Source: RGVD01 sp040403075
Lineage (GTDB): Bacteria; Bacteroidota; Bacteroidia; UKL13-3
Assembly (NCBI GenBank): GCA_040403075.1
Contig: JBBALJ010000004.1
Location: forward strand, 12,877-76,876
Reading direction: 5' to 3'
Length of the DNA: 64,000 bases
Numbering within the stretch: position 1 is the first letter of the stretch; every line of letters begins with the position of its first letter. The notes under the pieces were generated by a model. That model had not been told where the DNA came from and searched no databases. It was given only the letters and a program-made list of their open reading frames with translations. Positions 18,219 through 27,424 of the stretch are shown piece after piece. A program made the position numbers and the translations under genes.

Positions 18219-20036
18219 ATGAAAATTCACAATTTAATCAATCGAATTAGCCTTTTAATAGGCTTTGCCCTTATAACTAGTACGTTATATACTTGTAAAA
18301 ATCCTATTAAGGACTTCAAAATTGGTATCAAAGCAGATGCTACCACAGCTCCAAGTACAGTTAAGGTATACGATATTGTAACCAATACCAGTATAGAAGT
18401 TTCTGGAAGTTTGCCTGTTACAATTTCTGGTAAAGATGCTTATAGAATCTATACTCCGGGCGGTTACCAAACATTTGCTGTATCACAAGGACAAATTTTG
18501 ATATCTTTAAGAAAAGGAGACAACCCTACTGTAGAAAAGCCTATAGAATTTAATATAATTATAGAACCAGATGGTTATTTACCTATTGTTTATCCTGTTA
18601 CTTTAACCAGTAGTTTACCTTCTGACTTTTCTATAGGGTTGGTAAATTTGAATAATTTACCAAAGGGAAGTACAAAAACAAAAGTTGAACCACCCGTTGT
18701 AATTGATACCGTTACAAAAAAGACTACTGCACCCATAGTTATTAAAACAGATACTGCAAACACTTCAGGTGGAACACCTCCACCTGTTACTACCGTTACA
18801 GTTCCTACAGGCACTCAATTGCAAGATAAAGAGGGTAAACCAATTGAATTACCTGCTGGAGACACCACTGCCAAATTAACCACTCAAATTGTATTTTTCC
18901 CTCCTACTGAGCAAGCCTTAAATTCATTTCCTGGTGGTTTAGAAACTTCAAAGATTCAAGATACAAGTGGAAATGACCTAAAGCAAGGTACTTTAGCACC
19001 TGCGGGATGGGTTAATATTGATATGAAAATAGGAAACACTGAAGTTAAAAACTTTAGTACACCTATCGTAGTAAATATGGAATTGGACCCAAATACAATT
19101 AATCCAACTACAGATGCTCCCTATGTTGAAGGAGATTCAATAAATATTTACTCAAAATCTGAAGGAGATGAAAATTGGGTTTTAGAATCTGTAGCTGCTG
19201 TTATTAAAAATAACACAACTGGAAAATTAGAGGTTCCTATGCAGGTAAGCCATTTATCTATATGGGCTGCTGCCAACTTTAGTGTTTCATGTAATACTAA
19301 GTTTACAATGACATTGGCCAATGATGACACACAAAATCCAATCAATCTGACAGTTGCTATCTACAGTCCCAAAACTACTAATCCATTAGAAAGAGGAAAT
19401 ATAATGAGAAGTGCTAATATTACTCTTCAACCTGGTGCAACAATTAATACAAACGGTGAATTTAATAATTGGAAACCTACAAAGGGCAACAAATACTTTG
19501 TTGTAGTAACTCAACAAGGAAATACTACCCCTTTATTAGATATTGGTCCAACCGAACTTTGTGGAAACACTCCTCCAACCTACACATCAAGCCCATCTAC
19601 TAATCAGATGGTCTTCAAAGTAAGGATACAATGTATCAACGGAAATAGTGTATTGATTCCTGCAGGAACTAAGGTTTATTATATTGACGAAGATATATAC
19701 CAAGCCACTTTAGTTGGAACAGGTGCTTTCCAGCATAAGGTTGATCCTTCTGATAATATACCGAATAACCCTTGGAAGTTTGTTATTGCTGATCAAAAGA
19801 AAATAGGTGGAACAGATTTCAACATCATAACACTTGCTTCAACTCCTAATTCTCCTGCCCTGTCAGTTGGATCAAAATATAGATTTTCGGTTTATTACGA
19901 TACAGGAGTTGGTAAGGGTTCTCGAGAAGATAAAATATTTCCTGAAAGCGGGCTTCCATTGACCCAATCAAATATTGATTCGTATAAAGGAAATGTCACA
20001 CTGATACCGGTTACGCTATCAAGTTGTCCTTTCTAA
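18219..20036 (+). CDS. Large lipoprotein with Thr/Pro-rich linker, unknown function
   Basis: A 605-residue protein. The N-terminus ends in a lipobox-like STLYTCKNP, so Cys26 is probably lipidated. An Ig-like N-terminal domain (residues about 35-150) is followed by a Pro/Thr/Val-rich linker (about 155-200, including TPPPVTTVTVPTGT), then a segment with LPAGDTTAKLTTQIVFF, GWVNIDMKIGNTEVKNFSTP and VSHLSIWAAANF that resembles ZU5/FAM171-like surface modules, and a C-terminal beta-rich region with several cysteines. Tightly coupled to the preceding barrel gene. Role not determined; a surface-exposed or adhesion-like function is only an inference. Confidence 0.6.
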   Translation: MKIHNLINRISLLIGFALITSTLYTCKNPIKDFKIGIKADATTAPSTVKVYDIVTNTSIEVSGSLPVTISGKDAYRIYTPGGYQTFAVSQGQILISLRKGDNPTVEKPIEFNIIIEPDGYLPIVYPVTLTSSLPSDFSIGLVNLNNLPKGSTKTKVEPPVVIDTVTKKTTAPIVIKTDTANTSGGTPPPVTTVTVPTGTQLQDKEGKPIELPAGDTTAKLTTQIVFFPPTEQALNSFPGGLETSKIQDTSGNDLKQGTLAPAGWVNIDMKIGNTEVKNFSTPIVVNMELDPNTINPTTDAPYVEGDSINIYSKSEGDENWVLESVAAVIKNNTTGKLEVPMQVSHLSIWAAANFSVSCNTKFTMTLANDDTQNPINLTVAIYSPKTTNPLERGNIMRSANITLQPGATINTNGEFNNWKPTKGNKYFVVVTQQGNTTPLLDIGPTELCGNTPPTYTSSPSTNQMVFKVRIQCINGNSVLIPAGTKVYYIDEDIYQATLVGTGAFQHKVDPSDNIPNNPWKFVIADQKKIGGTDFNIITLASTPNSPALSVGSKYRFSVYYDTGVGKGSREDKIFPESGLPLTQSNIDSYKGNVTLIPVTLSSCPF

Positions 20037-20052
20037 GGAATTTCAAGTTTTT

Positions 20053-20085
20053 AAAAAAGCCGCGCAAAAATGCGCGGCTTTTTTT
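20053..20085 (+). terminator. Intrinsic terminator after the lipoprotein gene
   Basis: Stem AAGCCGCGCA with TGCGCGGCTT around an AAAA loop, flanked by A-run and T-run, so it could work in both directions. It is the most GC-rich local element. Confidence 0.92.
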
Positions 20086-20157
20086 ATGAATAAACTGATA
20101 ACCTTAGCTCAAATACGAATAAATATTTAAACTATTTAACTAAACTTGTAGCCAATA

Positions 20158-22215
20158 ATGGCACCAGATAAAGACATTTTACTTAAAGCCTACAGACTAA
20201 TGTGCACAGCCAAAGCTATGGCTGAAGTATATGATGCAAATAGAACTGTAACTAAATATGTTCATAGCACTAGCAGAGGACATGAAGCCATTCAATTGGC
20301 CCTAGGATTTCAACTTAAGTCGTTTGATTATGTTTCTCCATATTATCGTGATGAAAGTTTGCTTTTAGGCATAGGCATGAAACCCTATGACTTAATGTTG
20401 CAGTTATTAGCAAAAGCTGATGATCCATTTAGTGGAGGTAGAAGTTACTATTCACATCCTAGTTTGCGAAGAGAAGGGATGCCAATTATTCCTCACCAAA
20501 GTAGTGCAACTGGAATGCAAGCTATTCCAACCACTGGCATAGCTCATGGTGTAGCATATAAAGAAAGTCAAGGTATAAGTAATCCATTAGAAAAATCAGT
20601 TGTAGTTTGTAGTATGGGGGATGGATCAGTGACTGAGGGAGAGGTTGCTGAAGCATTGCAAATGGCTGTTTTAAAGAAACTTCCTATTTTATATTTTATT
20701 CAAGATAATGATTGGGGCATTAGTGCAACTGGTGCAGAAATGCGTGCCATGAATGCATATGAGTACGCTTCTGGATTTAAAGGATTAGAAAGGCGCAGCA
20801 TTGATGGTAGCGATTTTGTTGAATCATGGCAAGCGGTTAAAGAGGCCCTTGCATATGTAAGAGTTCACAGGGCACCTATGCTGCTTCATGCCAAAGTTCC
20901 TTTGTTAGGTCATCATACGAGTGGAGTAAGAAAGGAATGGTATAGAACAGATGAGGATTTAGGCTCTCATCAATCAAATGACCCCGGACCAAAATTAAGG
21001 TACTATCTGATAAGTGAGAACATTGCAAGTGATTTTGAATTAAAAGCTATTGAAGAGGAAACCGCCTTGGAGGTTGCTGCGCAATTTGAAGATGCAAAAA
21101 ATGCAAAGGATCCAAATATTAATACAGTTTTAGACCACATATTTGCCCCAAGTAAAGCAACTATTGAAACAGGTGTAAGATGTCCTGAGGGCAAAGAGCC
21201 ATCTGTTATGGTTGATGCAGCTCTTCATGCCATAGACGAAATTATGCGTACCCATCCTGAAGCTATTTTTTATGGCCAAGATGTGGGAAAAAGACTTGGC
21301 GGTGTGTTTCGTGAAGCTGCAACTTTAGCTGATAAATATGGAGACAATAGGGTATTTAATACTCCAATACAAGAGGCCTATATCGTAGGTTCAACAGTTG
21401 GGATGAGTGCGACAGGGGTTAAACCTATCGTAGAAATACAGTTTGGCGATTATGTATGGACTGGTGTAAATCAATTGGTGTGCGAGATTACAAAATCGAG
21501 TTACTTAACTATGGGTAAATTCCCAGTGAGTTGTGTATTAAGAATTCCAGTAGGTGCTTATGGTGGGGGAGGCCCATACCATAGTGGAAGTATCGAATCT
21601 ACTTTATTAACGCTTAAGGGAATAAAAATAGCTTACCCTAGCAACGCAGCGGATATGAAGGGCTTAATGAAAGCAGCCTATTACGATGGTAATCCATGTA
21701 TCATGCTTGAGCACAAAGGCCTTTATTGGAGTAAGAATCCAGGAACTGAATTGGCAAGATGTATTGAGCCCGATGAAGATTATATTCTACCTTTTGGAAA
21801 AGCAAATGTTGTTCAACAATCATCAGAAGAGGCAATTGAAAATGGCGAAAGTTGCTGCATAATCACTTGGGGTATGGGTGTATATTGGAGTTTAGCTGCA
21901 AGCAAAACATTCTCATCACAGGTTGAAATTGTTGATTTAAGAAGTCTTCAGCCATTGGATGAAGAAACCATCATGAATTCGGTAATGAAACATGGAAAGT
22001 GTTTGATAGTTACTGAGGAGCCATTGTTAAACTCTTTTGCTGAAAGTCTTGCGGCACGTATCATGCAAGAATGTTTCACAAGGTTAGATGCTCCTGTTAT
22101 GACAATTGGTGCTAAAAATGTTCCGGCCATTCCATTAAACATGGCATTAGAAGCTGAGATATTGCCAAATGCAGATAAAGTGGCTGAAAAACTTCGTGAA
22201 TTGTTAGCTTACTAA
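20158..22215 (+). CDS. Fused alpha/beta E1 component of a 2-oxo acid dehydrogenase
   Basis: A 685-residue fusion of the two E1 subunits, probably for branched-chain 2-oxo acids. The N-terminal half (about 1-330) carries the thiamine diphosphate motif GDGSVTEGEVAEALQMA ending at IQDNDWGIS, and STSRGHEAIQLALG. The C-terminal half (about 345-685) has the E1-beta features YGQDVGKRLGGVFREA, NTPIQEAYIVGSTVGMSATG, IQFGDYVW and YGGGGPYHSGS. Such fusion is common in Bacteroidota. E2 and E3 genes are not in the window. Pyruvate or 2-oxoisovalerate specificity cannot be separated from sequence reading alone. Confidence 0.88.
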   Translation: MAPDKDILLKAYRLMCTAKAMAEVYDANRTVTKYVHSTSRGHEAIQLALGFQLKSFDYVSPYYRDESLLLGIGMKPYDLMLQLLAKADDPFSGGRSYYSHPSLRREGMPIIPHQSSATGMQAIPTTGIAHGVAYKESQGISNPLEKSVVVCSMGDGSVTEGEVAEALQMAVLKKLPILYFIQDNDWGISATGAEMRAMNAYEYASGFKGLERRSIDGSDFVESWQAVKEALAYVRVHRAPMLLHAKVPLLGHHTSGVRKEWYRTDEDLGSHQSNDPGPKLRYYLISENIASDFELKAIEEETALEVAAQFEDAKNAKDPNINTVLDHIFAPSKATIETGVRCPEGKEPSVMVDAALHAIDEIMRTHPEAIFYGQDVGKRLGGVFREAATLADKYGDNRVFNTPIQEAYIVGSTVGMSATGVKPIVEIQFGDYVWTGVNQLVCEITKSSYLTMGKFPVSCVLRIPVGAYGGGGPYHSGSIESTLLTLKGIKIAYPSNAADMKGLMKAAYYDGNPCIMLEHKGLYWSKNPGTELARCIEPDEDYILPFGKANVVQQSSEEAIENGESCCIITWGMGVYWSLAASKTFSSQVEIVDLRSLQPLDEETIMNSVMKHGKCLIVTEEPLLNSFAESLAARIMQECFTRLDAPVMTIGAKNVPAIPLNMALEAEILPNADKVAEKLRELLAY

Positions 22216-22227
22216 TTCAAAGCAATA

Positions 22228-22839
22228 ATGGTTGCACAAACCACATTTTTTGGGAATGAAAACTTTAGTGAATGCTATGGAATAGCATCGGCATCTCAAT
22301 ATGTTATTATTGAAAAAATGACTGCGGAGGAACTAAACAATTCGTTATTAAGTATTCAATATAGTTTTAAGGAAACACAATTTGGAGAAATATTAATTGC
22401 CTCCACAATCAAAGGAATTTGTTTTTTATCTTTTGTTGAGGATAAAGCAAAAGCAATTCAAGACTTGAAAAACTATTATCCAAAAGCGATATTTGAGCAA
22501 GCCAATTCAGTTATACAAAATTTGGCTTTGCAAACTATTAATGGTAATTCAATACCCAAACCATTAATTCTGCATTTAAAAGGAACCGAATTTCAATTTA
22601 TGATTTGGAATCGCTTATTAGAAATTCCAAGAGGAAAACTAATTAACTATAGCCATTTAGCTAAGTCTATCAACAAACCAAAAGCAGCAAGAGCTGCGGG
22701 AACAGCCATTGGTAGCAATCCTATAGCATATTTAATTCCTTGCCATAGAGTAGTACAATCCAATGGAAGTTTGGGTGGGTATAGGTGGGGTCTAAAGAGA
22801 AAATTAGACATCATTTCTTGGGAAGTAAAAAGAACTTAG
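22228..22839 (+). CDS. Methylated-DNA-protein cysteine methyltransferase (Ogt/Ada C-terminal type)
   Basis: Repairs O6-methylguanine by suicidal transfer to a cysteine. The acceptor is Cys172 in IPCHRVVQSNG, preceded by RGKLINYSHLAKSINKPKAARAAGTAIGSNP, here seen as the DNA-binding helix-turn-helix and arginine finger (motif pieces GKLINYSHLA and AARAAG). The ATG at 22228 lies 12 nt after the E1 stop. A second ATG at 22318 would remove a 30-residue leader that has no clear domain. The segment IIEKMTAEEL resembles the linker found after the AraC domain in fused Ada proteins, so the leader may be a remnant; this is inference. Confidence 0.88.
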   Translation: MVAQTTFFGNENFSECYGIASASQYVIIEKMTAEELNNSLLSIQYSFKETQFGEILIASTIKGICFLSFVEDKAKAIQDLKNYYPKAIFEQANSVIQNLALQTINGNSIPKPLILHLKGTEFQFMIWNRLLEIPRGKLINYSHLAKSINKPKAARAAGTAIGSNPIAYLIPCHRVVQSNGSLGGYRWGLKRKLDIISWEVKRT

Positions 22840-22869
22840 AAAGACTGATTATTTATCAACTGATTTTAT

Positions 22870-24987
22870 CTAAGTAAATATTGTAAAAACTAAAAAGCTA
22901 CTTGCATAGGCTAAGACTGTCATATACACAAACTGAATAATTGGCCACTTATTACTATGGGTTTCTTTTTTTACCACCGCAATAGTACTCATACATTGCA
23001 AGGCAAAGGCATAAAAAATCATCAATGATAGGATGGTACCTAGGCTATAACTTGGTTTCCCCGTTTGGCTATTTATCTCTGCCTGCATTTTCGTTTTTAT
23101 GTTGCTAAAAGTTTCTTCACCACCATCATCATTTACACTATAGATGGTGCTCATAGTACCAACAAAAACTTCTCTTGCTGCAAGGGATGTTAGCAATGCA
23201 ATACCAATCTTCCAATCAAATCCAAGAGGACGTATTGCGGGTTCAATCATTTTGCCAAATTCACCTGCATAACTCGCTTCAAGTTTCTGTGAATTCATTT
23301 GGAGTTTGGCTTCTTCTCTTACTGTTATTGGTAAAGTATCGTTAGTTATAATGCTTGCAAATTTTTGTTCAACTCTGGCAATATTACCATGAGGCCCTGT
23401 TGAGGCTAATACCCATAAGACAACCGATACTGCAACTATAATTTTACCAGCACCCCAAACAAAAGCACCTGCTTTTTCATATAGGGTAATCATCAAGTTA
23501 CTAAATACAGGCATTTTATAACTCGGCAATTCCATTATGAAATAGTTTTTCTGTTTTTGTTTGATGAAAAACTTAAAAATCCAAGCGCTAAAAATGGCAG
23601 CAGCAAATCCAATAAGATACATTACCATTAATACCAATCCATGCACATTAAATGGTCCCCATTTGGCGGTATCAGGTATTAACATACCTATCAATAAAGT
23701 GTAAACAGGCAGCCGTGCACTGCAACTCATGAGTGGAGTAACTAATATGGTTATAAGTCTTTCCTTTTTATTCTCAATATTTCGAGAAGCCATGATGCTA
23801 GGCACTGCGCAAGCCATGCCGCTAATAAGTGGCACTATGGATTTACCATTCATACCAAAAGGTCGCATGATGCGATCCATCATAAACCCAACTCGAGCCA
23901 TATACCCAACATCTTCTAATATGGCAATAAATAAAAAGAGGATGATTATTTGGGGAAGGAATATCATTACACCGCTAAGGCCAGCAAGAATTCCATGAAC
24001 CATTAAGTCATTTAAAATTCCTTTCGGCATTTGTGTTTCGATGTAATTTGATATCAAACCAAAAATGTATTCAACAAAATCCATAGGATAACTACTCCAG
24101 CTAAACATGGCTTGAAACACCAACAATAACAATACTAAAAAGATGCCTATACCCCAATAGCGATGTGTTAAAATTTCATCTACCTTGTGTGTAAGTGAAT
24201 TTTTTAGTTGGCTGTTGCTTTTTAATCGGGCGTTTCTAACGGTAGTTTCAATTATATGATACCTTGATAAAATTTCATCCTCTTGGAATTTGCGGGTATC
24301 AAAACTGTATTTTTCAAAAATCTGAATAATACGCTGAGCTTTTTCACTTAATAAACTTGAAGCATTAATGGCAAATTGCAAGGCTGCATACTTATTGCGT
24401 TTATCAGTTGCCTTACACACTTCATCAAGCATCTGGGCATTCACATGATTTAAATTGAAGTATTGAGCAGTGATTCGCAACTTGTCGTTGAGTAAAGCAG
24501 ATTTAATATTATCGATTCCTTCCTGCTTCCTAGCATTGATCGCAAAAATGGGAACCCCAAGTTCTTTTTCGAGTAGTTTTAGGTCATAACGAATCCCTTT
24601 GCGCTCTGCCACATCCATCATGTTTAAACATAGGATAATGGGAACACCTAAATCTGCAACTTGACTAAATAAGAGTAAATTCCTTTTAAGGTTGCTCGCA
24701 TCAGCAATAAATATGACTAGGTCAGGGTAATTGTTCTCAGCTTTGTTTCTTAATATTTCATAAGTAACAAGCTCGTCAGCACTTTTGGGATAAAGGCTGT
24801 ATGTACCAGGCAAATCAATAATTTGTGCTTTTACACCTGCACTTAATTTGGTTTCACCCGTTTTTTTCTCAACGGTTGTACCAGCAAAATTACTTACCTT
24901 ATGATTAAGGCCTGTGAGGGCATTAAATAAACTTGTTTTACCACAATTGGGATTTCCTACTAAGGCTACGGTTATCTCTTTCTGCAT
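22870..24987 (-). CDS. feoB: Ferrous iron transporter FeoB
   Basis: Inner-membrane Fe(II) importer of 705 residues. The N-terminal G domain has GNPNCGKTSLFNALTG (P-loop, residues 11-26), DLPGTYSLYP (G3) and NMMD (G4). Helical spacer follows, then two Gate regions within about ten membrane segments, including SGMACAVPSIMASR and LMSCSARLPVYTLLIG with their conserved cysteines. The start overlaps the feoA stop by 1 nt (TAATG), indicating translational coupling. FeoC is absent, as usual outside gammaproteobacteria. Confidence 0.96.
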   Translation of the reverse strand: MQKEITVALVGNPNCGKTSLFNALTGLNHKVSNFAGTTVEKKTGETKLSAGVKAQIIDLPGTYSLYPKSADELVTYEILRNKAENNYPDLVIFIADASNLKRNLLLFSQVADLGVPIILCLNMMDVAERKGIRYDLKLLEKELGVPIFAINARKQEGIDNIKSALLNDKLRITAQYFNLNHVNAQMLDEVCKATDKRNKYAALQFAINASSLLSEKAQRIIQIFEKYSFDTRKFQEDEILSRYHIIETTVRNARLKSNSQLKNSLTHKVDEILTHRYWGIGIFLVLLLLVFQAMFSWSSYPMDFVEYIFGLISNYIETQMPKGILNDLMVHGILAGLSGVMIFLPQIIILFLFIAILEDVGYMARVGFMMDRIMRPFGMNGKSIVPLISGMACAVPSIMASRNIENKKERLITILVTPLMSCSARLPVYTLLIGMLIPDTAKWGPFNVHGLVLMVMYLIGFAAAIFSAWIFKFFIKQKQKNYFIMELPSYKMPVFSNLMITLYEKAGAFVWGAGKIIVAVSVVLWVLASTGPHGNIARVEQKFASIITNDTLPITVREEAKLQMNSQKLEASYAGEFGKMIEPAIRPLGFDWKIGIALLTSLAAREVFVGTMSTIYSVNDDGGEETFSNIKTKMQAEINSQTGKPSYSLGTILSLMIFYAFALQCMSTIAVVKKETHSNKWPIIQFVYMTVLAYASSFLVFTIFT

Positions 24988-25211
24988 TAATCAATAGGTT
25001 TAATCTGAACACTAGCGGCATCTTGTAAACGAATACAAATCTTACTTTCACTGAGAAGAACGGCAATAGGGTCTCCAAATGGGGCTACATTTTCCAACAT
25101 AATGGTTTCTCCTGGTAACAAACCCATTTCAAACAATTTTAATGAAAGGTCGTCATCAGTAACCTTTTCAATAATTGCTTTTTGCCCAAACTTCAATTCA
25201 GTTAGATTCAT
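24987..25211 (-). CDS. feoA: Ferrous iron transport protein FeoA
   Basis: A 74-residue SH3-like cytoplasmic partner of FeoB. Family features are GQKAIIEKV near the start, LKLFEMGLLPGETIMLENVAPFGDP in the middle (the LxxMGLxPG motif) and a final strand CIRLQDAASVQI. Overlaps feoB by 1 nt and is first in the operon. The 175-nt upstream gap to the cyclase gene holds the likely promoter; I looked for a Fur box there and found only a weak AT-rich dyad, so iron control is expected from the family but is not shown. Confidence 0.93.
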   Translation of the reverse strand: MNLTELKFGQKAIIEKVTDDDLSLKLFEMGLLPGETIMLENVAPFGDPIAVLLSESKICIRLQDAASVQIKPID

Positions 25212-25386
25212 AAGACGCCCGCAATTTAGAATAATTATAAGGTATTTTCATGAATTGATATAAATTGGTTGTTGTTCGAGTTGATTAAAAAATTGTAAGA
25301 AAACTATGCGTATTTGAATAAATTTATTTACTGGATTTTCAGTATTCAAATTTGTTAATAGAATACATCCAAATCACTTTGATTAA

Positions 25387-27405
25387 TTACAAATTATTTT
25401 CAATAAAATACATATCAATTAAGCCCTTATTTTTTGCTTCTATTTTACCTCTATATGTGCATGTAAATTTATCCTTCACCAATTCATAAGTGCTTCCACT
25501 CATGTTTATCTTACCTGATTCTCCGCTTGATTCCATTCTAGATGCAATATTTACAGTATCACCCCATATATCATAGGCAAACTTTTTAATTCCTACTATT
25601 CCTGCTACAACTGGACCTGTGTGAATTCCAATTCTGATTTCGAAAAACTTTCTACCTTGAGCCTTTCTTTTTTCAGCTTCATTTGACATAAAATCTAGCA
25701 TTTTCATTGCTGCCATTATTGTGTCTTCGGCATTGGTTTCAGTGGCTTGCGGTAAACCTCCTGCGCACATATAAGCATCGCCAATGGTTTTTATTTTTTC
25801 AATTCCGCATTCAGTTATTATTTTATCAAACTCGCTATAGCAATAGTTAATTTCATCTACTAGTTCTTGTGCACTCATCTGCTCACTTAAATAAGTGAAA
25901 TTTTTAAAGTCGGTAAACAATACTGTCACTTGATTGAAATGCTTGGCATCTGCATGTCCTTTCTCTTTCAACTGCTCTGCCACTTCGGCTGGCAAAATGT
26001 TCAACAATAAATCATCCGATTTTTTCTTTTCAGTTCTTAGTTCACTTGTTCTAAGTGTAACCTCCTCCTCTAATTTTTCTTTTTGCGATTCAAGTATCTT
26101 TTTCTTTTCTTGTTCTTGTTCCAAACTTTTTAGAGAAAGCTGTTTTACTTGTTGAAGTTGTATCCCCAAATCTTTATTTATATTAGCAAATCGCCAAGCT
26201 TGAAATAGTGACATTGAGATGGGTACACTTAAAACAGATAGTGCAATAAGAATTTCGATGATCTGACCTCCCAAGGTGCTATCATCAAAATTTCCTTTGC
26301 CAATAATGGCAAGCCCAAATAAAATTAAGATGCAAAGTGAAAAAAATAGAATACCTGTTCCTATTATTTTGGCACCTTTTACTTTTTTTATGATGGCGAA
26401 TATGATGGTAAACACGGCTTCAAAGGACACTGTGATAATTAAGGTAATGGTAACAATAGGAAAATATTGGGTACTAAATATACTTGTAATGATTGAAATT
26501 AATCCTATTCCCACTATTGTCAAAAGTCTCCAATATTTTTTTACAAACAACTCTTTGATAAATCCAGAAAGGGAAATACAAGCTAGTATTATGGTTGGGT
26601 TGATAAATACAATACTCCATAAAACCTTAGTCGGACTTGTACTTGCATAGCAGGTGAAACCAATAATAAAAAGAGCTGCAATACCAAACATAAAGCTACT
26701 GAAAAACAGATTGGATTTATCATTACGATGATAGTAGTATAGAAAAAGATGAATCAAACACAATGCCAAAAATATCCCGCTCAGTAGCATTAACATAAAA
26801 GTAATAATGGTACTCCTTTCATTTTTTATAGCAATGTAATTATCAGCTGCGCCAATCATTAGCTCAAATCCAGCTTTGGGGTATTTGAATTTGCTTAAAT
26901 TTATACGGGCATTATAATTTGCATATCTTATAGCTAATACATGTTCTCCAGTATCTTTAAGAGTAAATATAAATGGAACTTCTCTTGGGTCAATATAGAT
27001 GGAGCTGTCTTCTCCTTTTATTGTGCCGAATGAATTAATAAGTTTCCCATCGATATATATTTCGGAAGCACCAAGATGGGTAATGGACATAACAAGGGGT
27101 TTATCTTGTAAGGATGTATCAATTATGAAATGTAATCGAAACCATGCTATACCATTAAATGAAGCATTTGCAGTATCGTGTAAATTAAGCAATGGATTTG
27201 CAGATTTCCATTTGCTGTCATCAAGCTTTGATTCTGCCATTTCAGGCCTATCTATCGTGCTCCATTTCCAATACTTTTTAAGGTAATTTGGATATTTATA
27301 CAAACTATCAATTGTGAATTTATATTTTGTTATAGGCTCACTTTTGATGTAAGAAGTAAAAAATAGTGTTATGACTATGATTGATAATAATCTATTCATC
27401 AGCAT
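25387..27405 (-). CDS. Membrane-bound class III adenylate cyclase
   Basis: A 672-residue receptor-like cyclase making cAMP. Signal peptide (1-22), an extracytoplasmic beta-rich region (about 23-190, with AWFRLHFIID and GASEIYIDGKLI, like sugar-binding jelly-roll sensors), about seven transmembrane helices (195-405), a charged coiled coil (415-465), and a cyclase domain (480-672). In the domain VTVLFTDFKNFT gives the metal Asp, EKIKTIGDAYM the adenine-selecting Lys and second Asp, and FAYDIWGDTVNIASRM the purine Asp and catalytic Asn/Arg. The K/D pair favours ATP over GTP. Monocistronic. The Crp-family regulator at 41.6 kb is a conceivable but unproven partner. Confidence 0.85.
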   Translation of the reverse strand: MLMNRLLSIIVITLFFTSYIKSEPITKYKFTIDSLYKYPNYLKKYWKWSTIDRPEMAESKLDDSKWKSANPLLNLHDTANASFNGIAWFRLHFIIDTSLQDKPLVMSITHLGASEIYIDGKLINSFGTIKGEDSSIYIDPREVPFIFTLKDTGEHVLAIRYANYNARINLSKFKYPKAGFELMIGAADNYIAIKNERSTIITFMLMLLSGIFLALCLIHLFLYYYHRNDKSNLFFSSFMFGIAALFIIGFTCYASTSPTKVLWSIVFINPTIILACISLSGFIKELFVKKYWRLLTIVGIGLISIITSIFSTQYFPIVTITLIITVSFEAVFTIIFAIIKKVKGAKIIGTGILFFSLCILILFGLAIIGKGNFDDSTLGGQIIEILIALSVLSVPISMSLFQAWRFANINKDLGIQLQQVKQLSLKSLEQEQEKKKILESQKEKLEEEVTLRTSELRTEKKKSDDLLLNILPAEVAEQLKEKGHADAKHFNQVTVLFTDFKNFTYLSEQMSAQELVDEINYCYSEFDKIITECGIEKIKTIGDAYMCAGGLPQATETNAEDTIMAAMKMLDFMSNEAEKRKAQGRKFFEIRIGIHTGPVVAGIVGIKKFAYDIWGDTVNIASRMESSGESGKINMSGSTYELVKDKFTCTYRGKIEAKNKGLIDMYFIENNL

Positions 27406-27424
27406 TTGGTTTGATAGACAAAGA

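Noticed and set aside
25212..25386. Fur box upstream of feoA
   Set aside because: Only a weak AT-rich dyad (around GAATAATTAT) was seen; it is not better than background in such AT-rich DNA.
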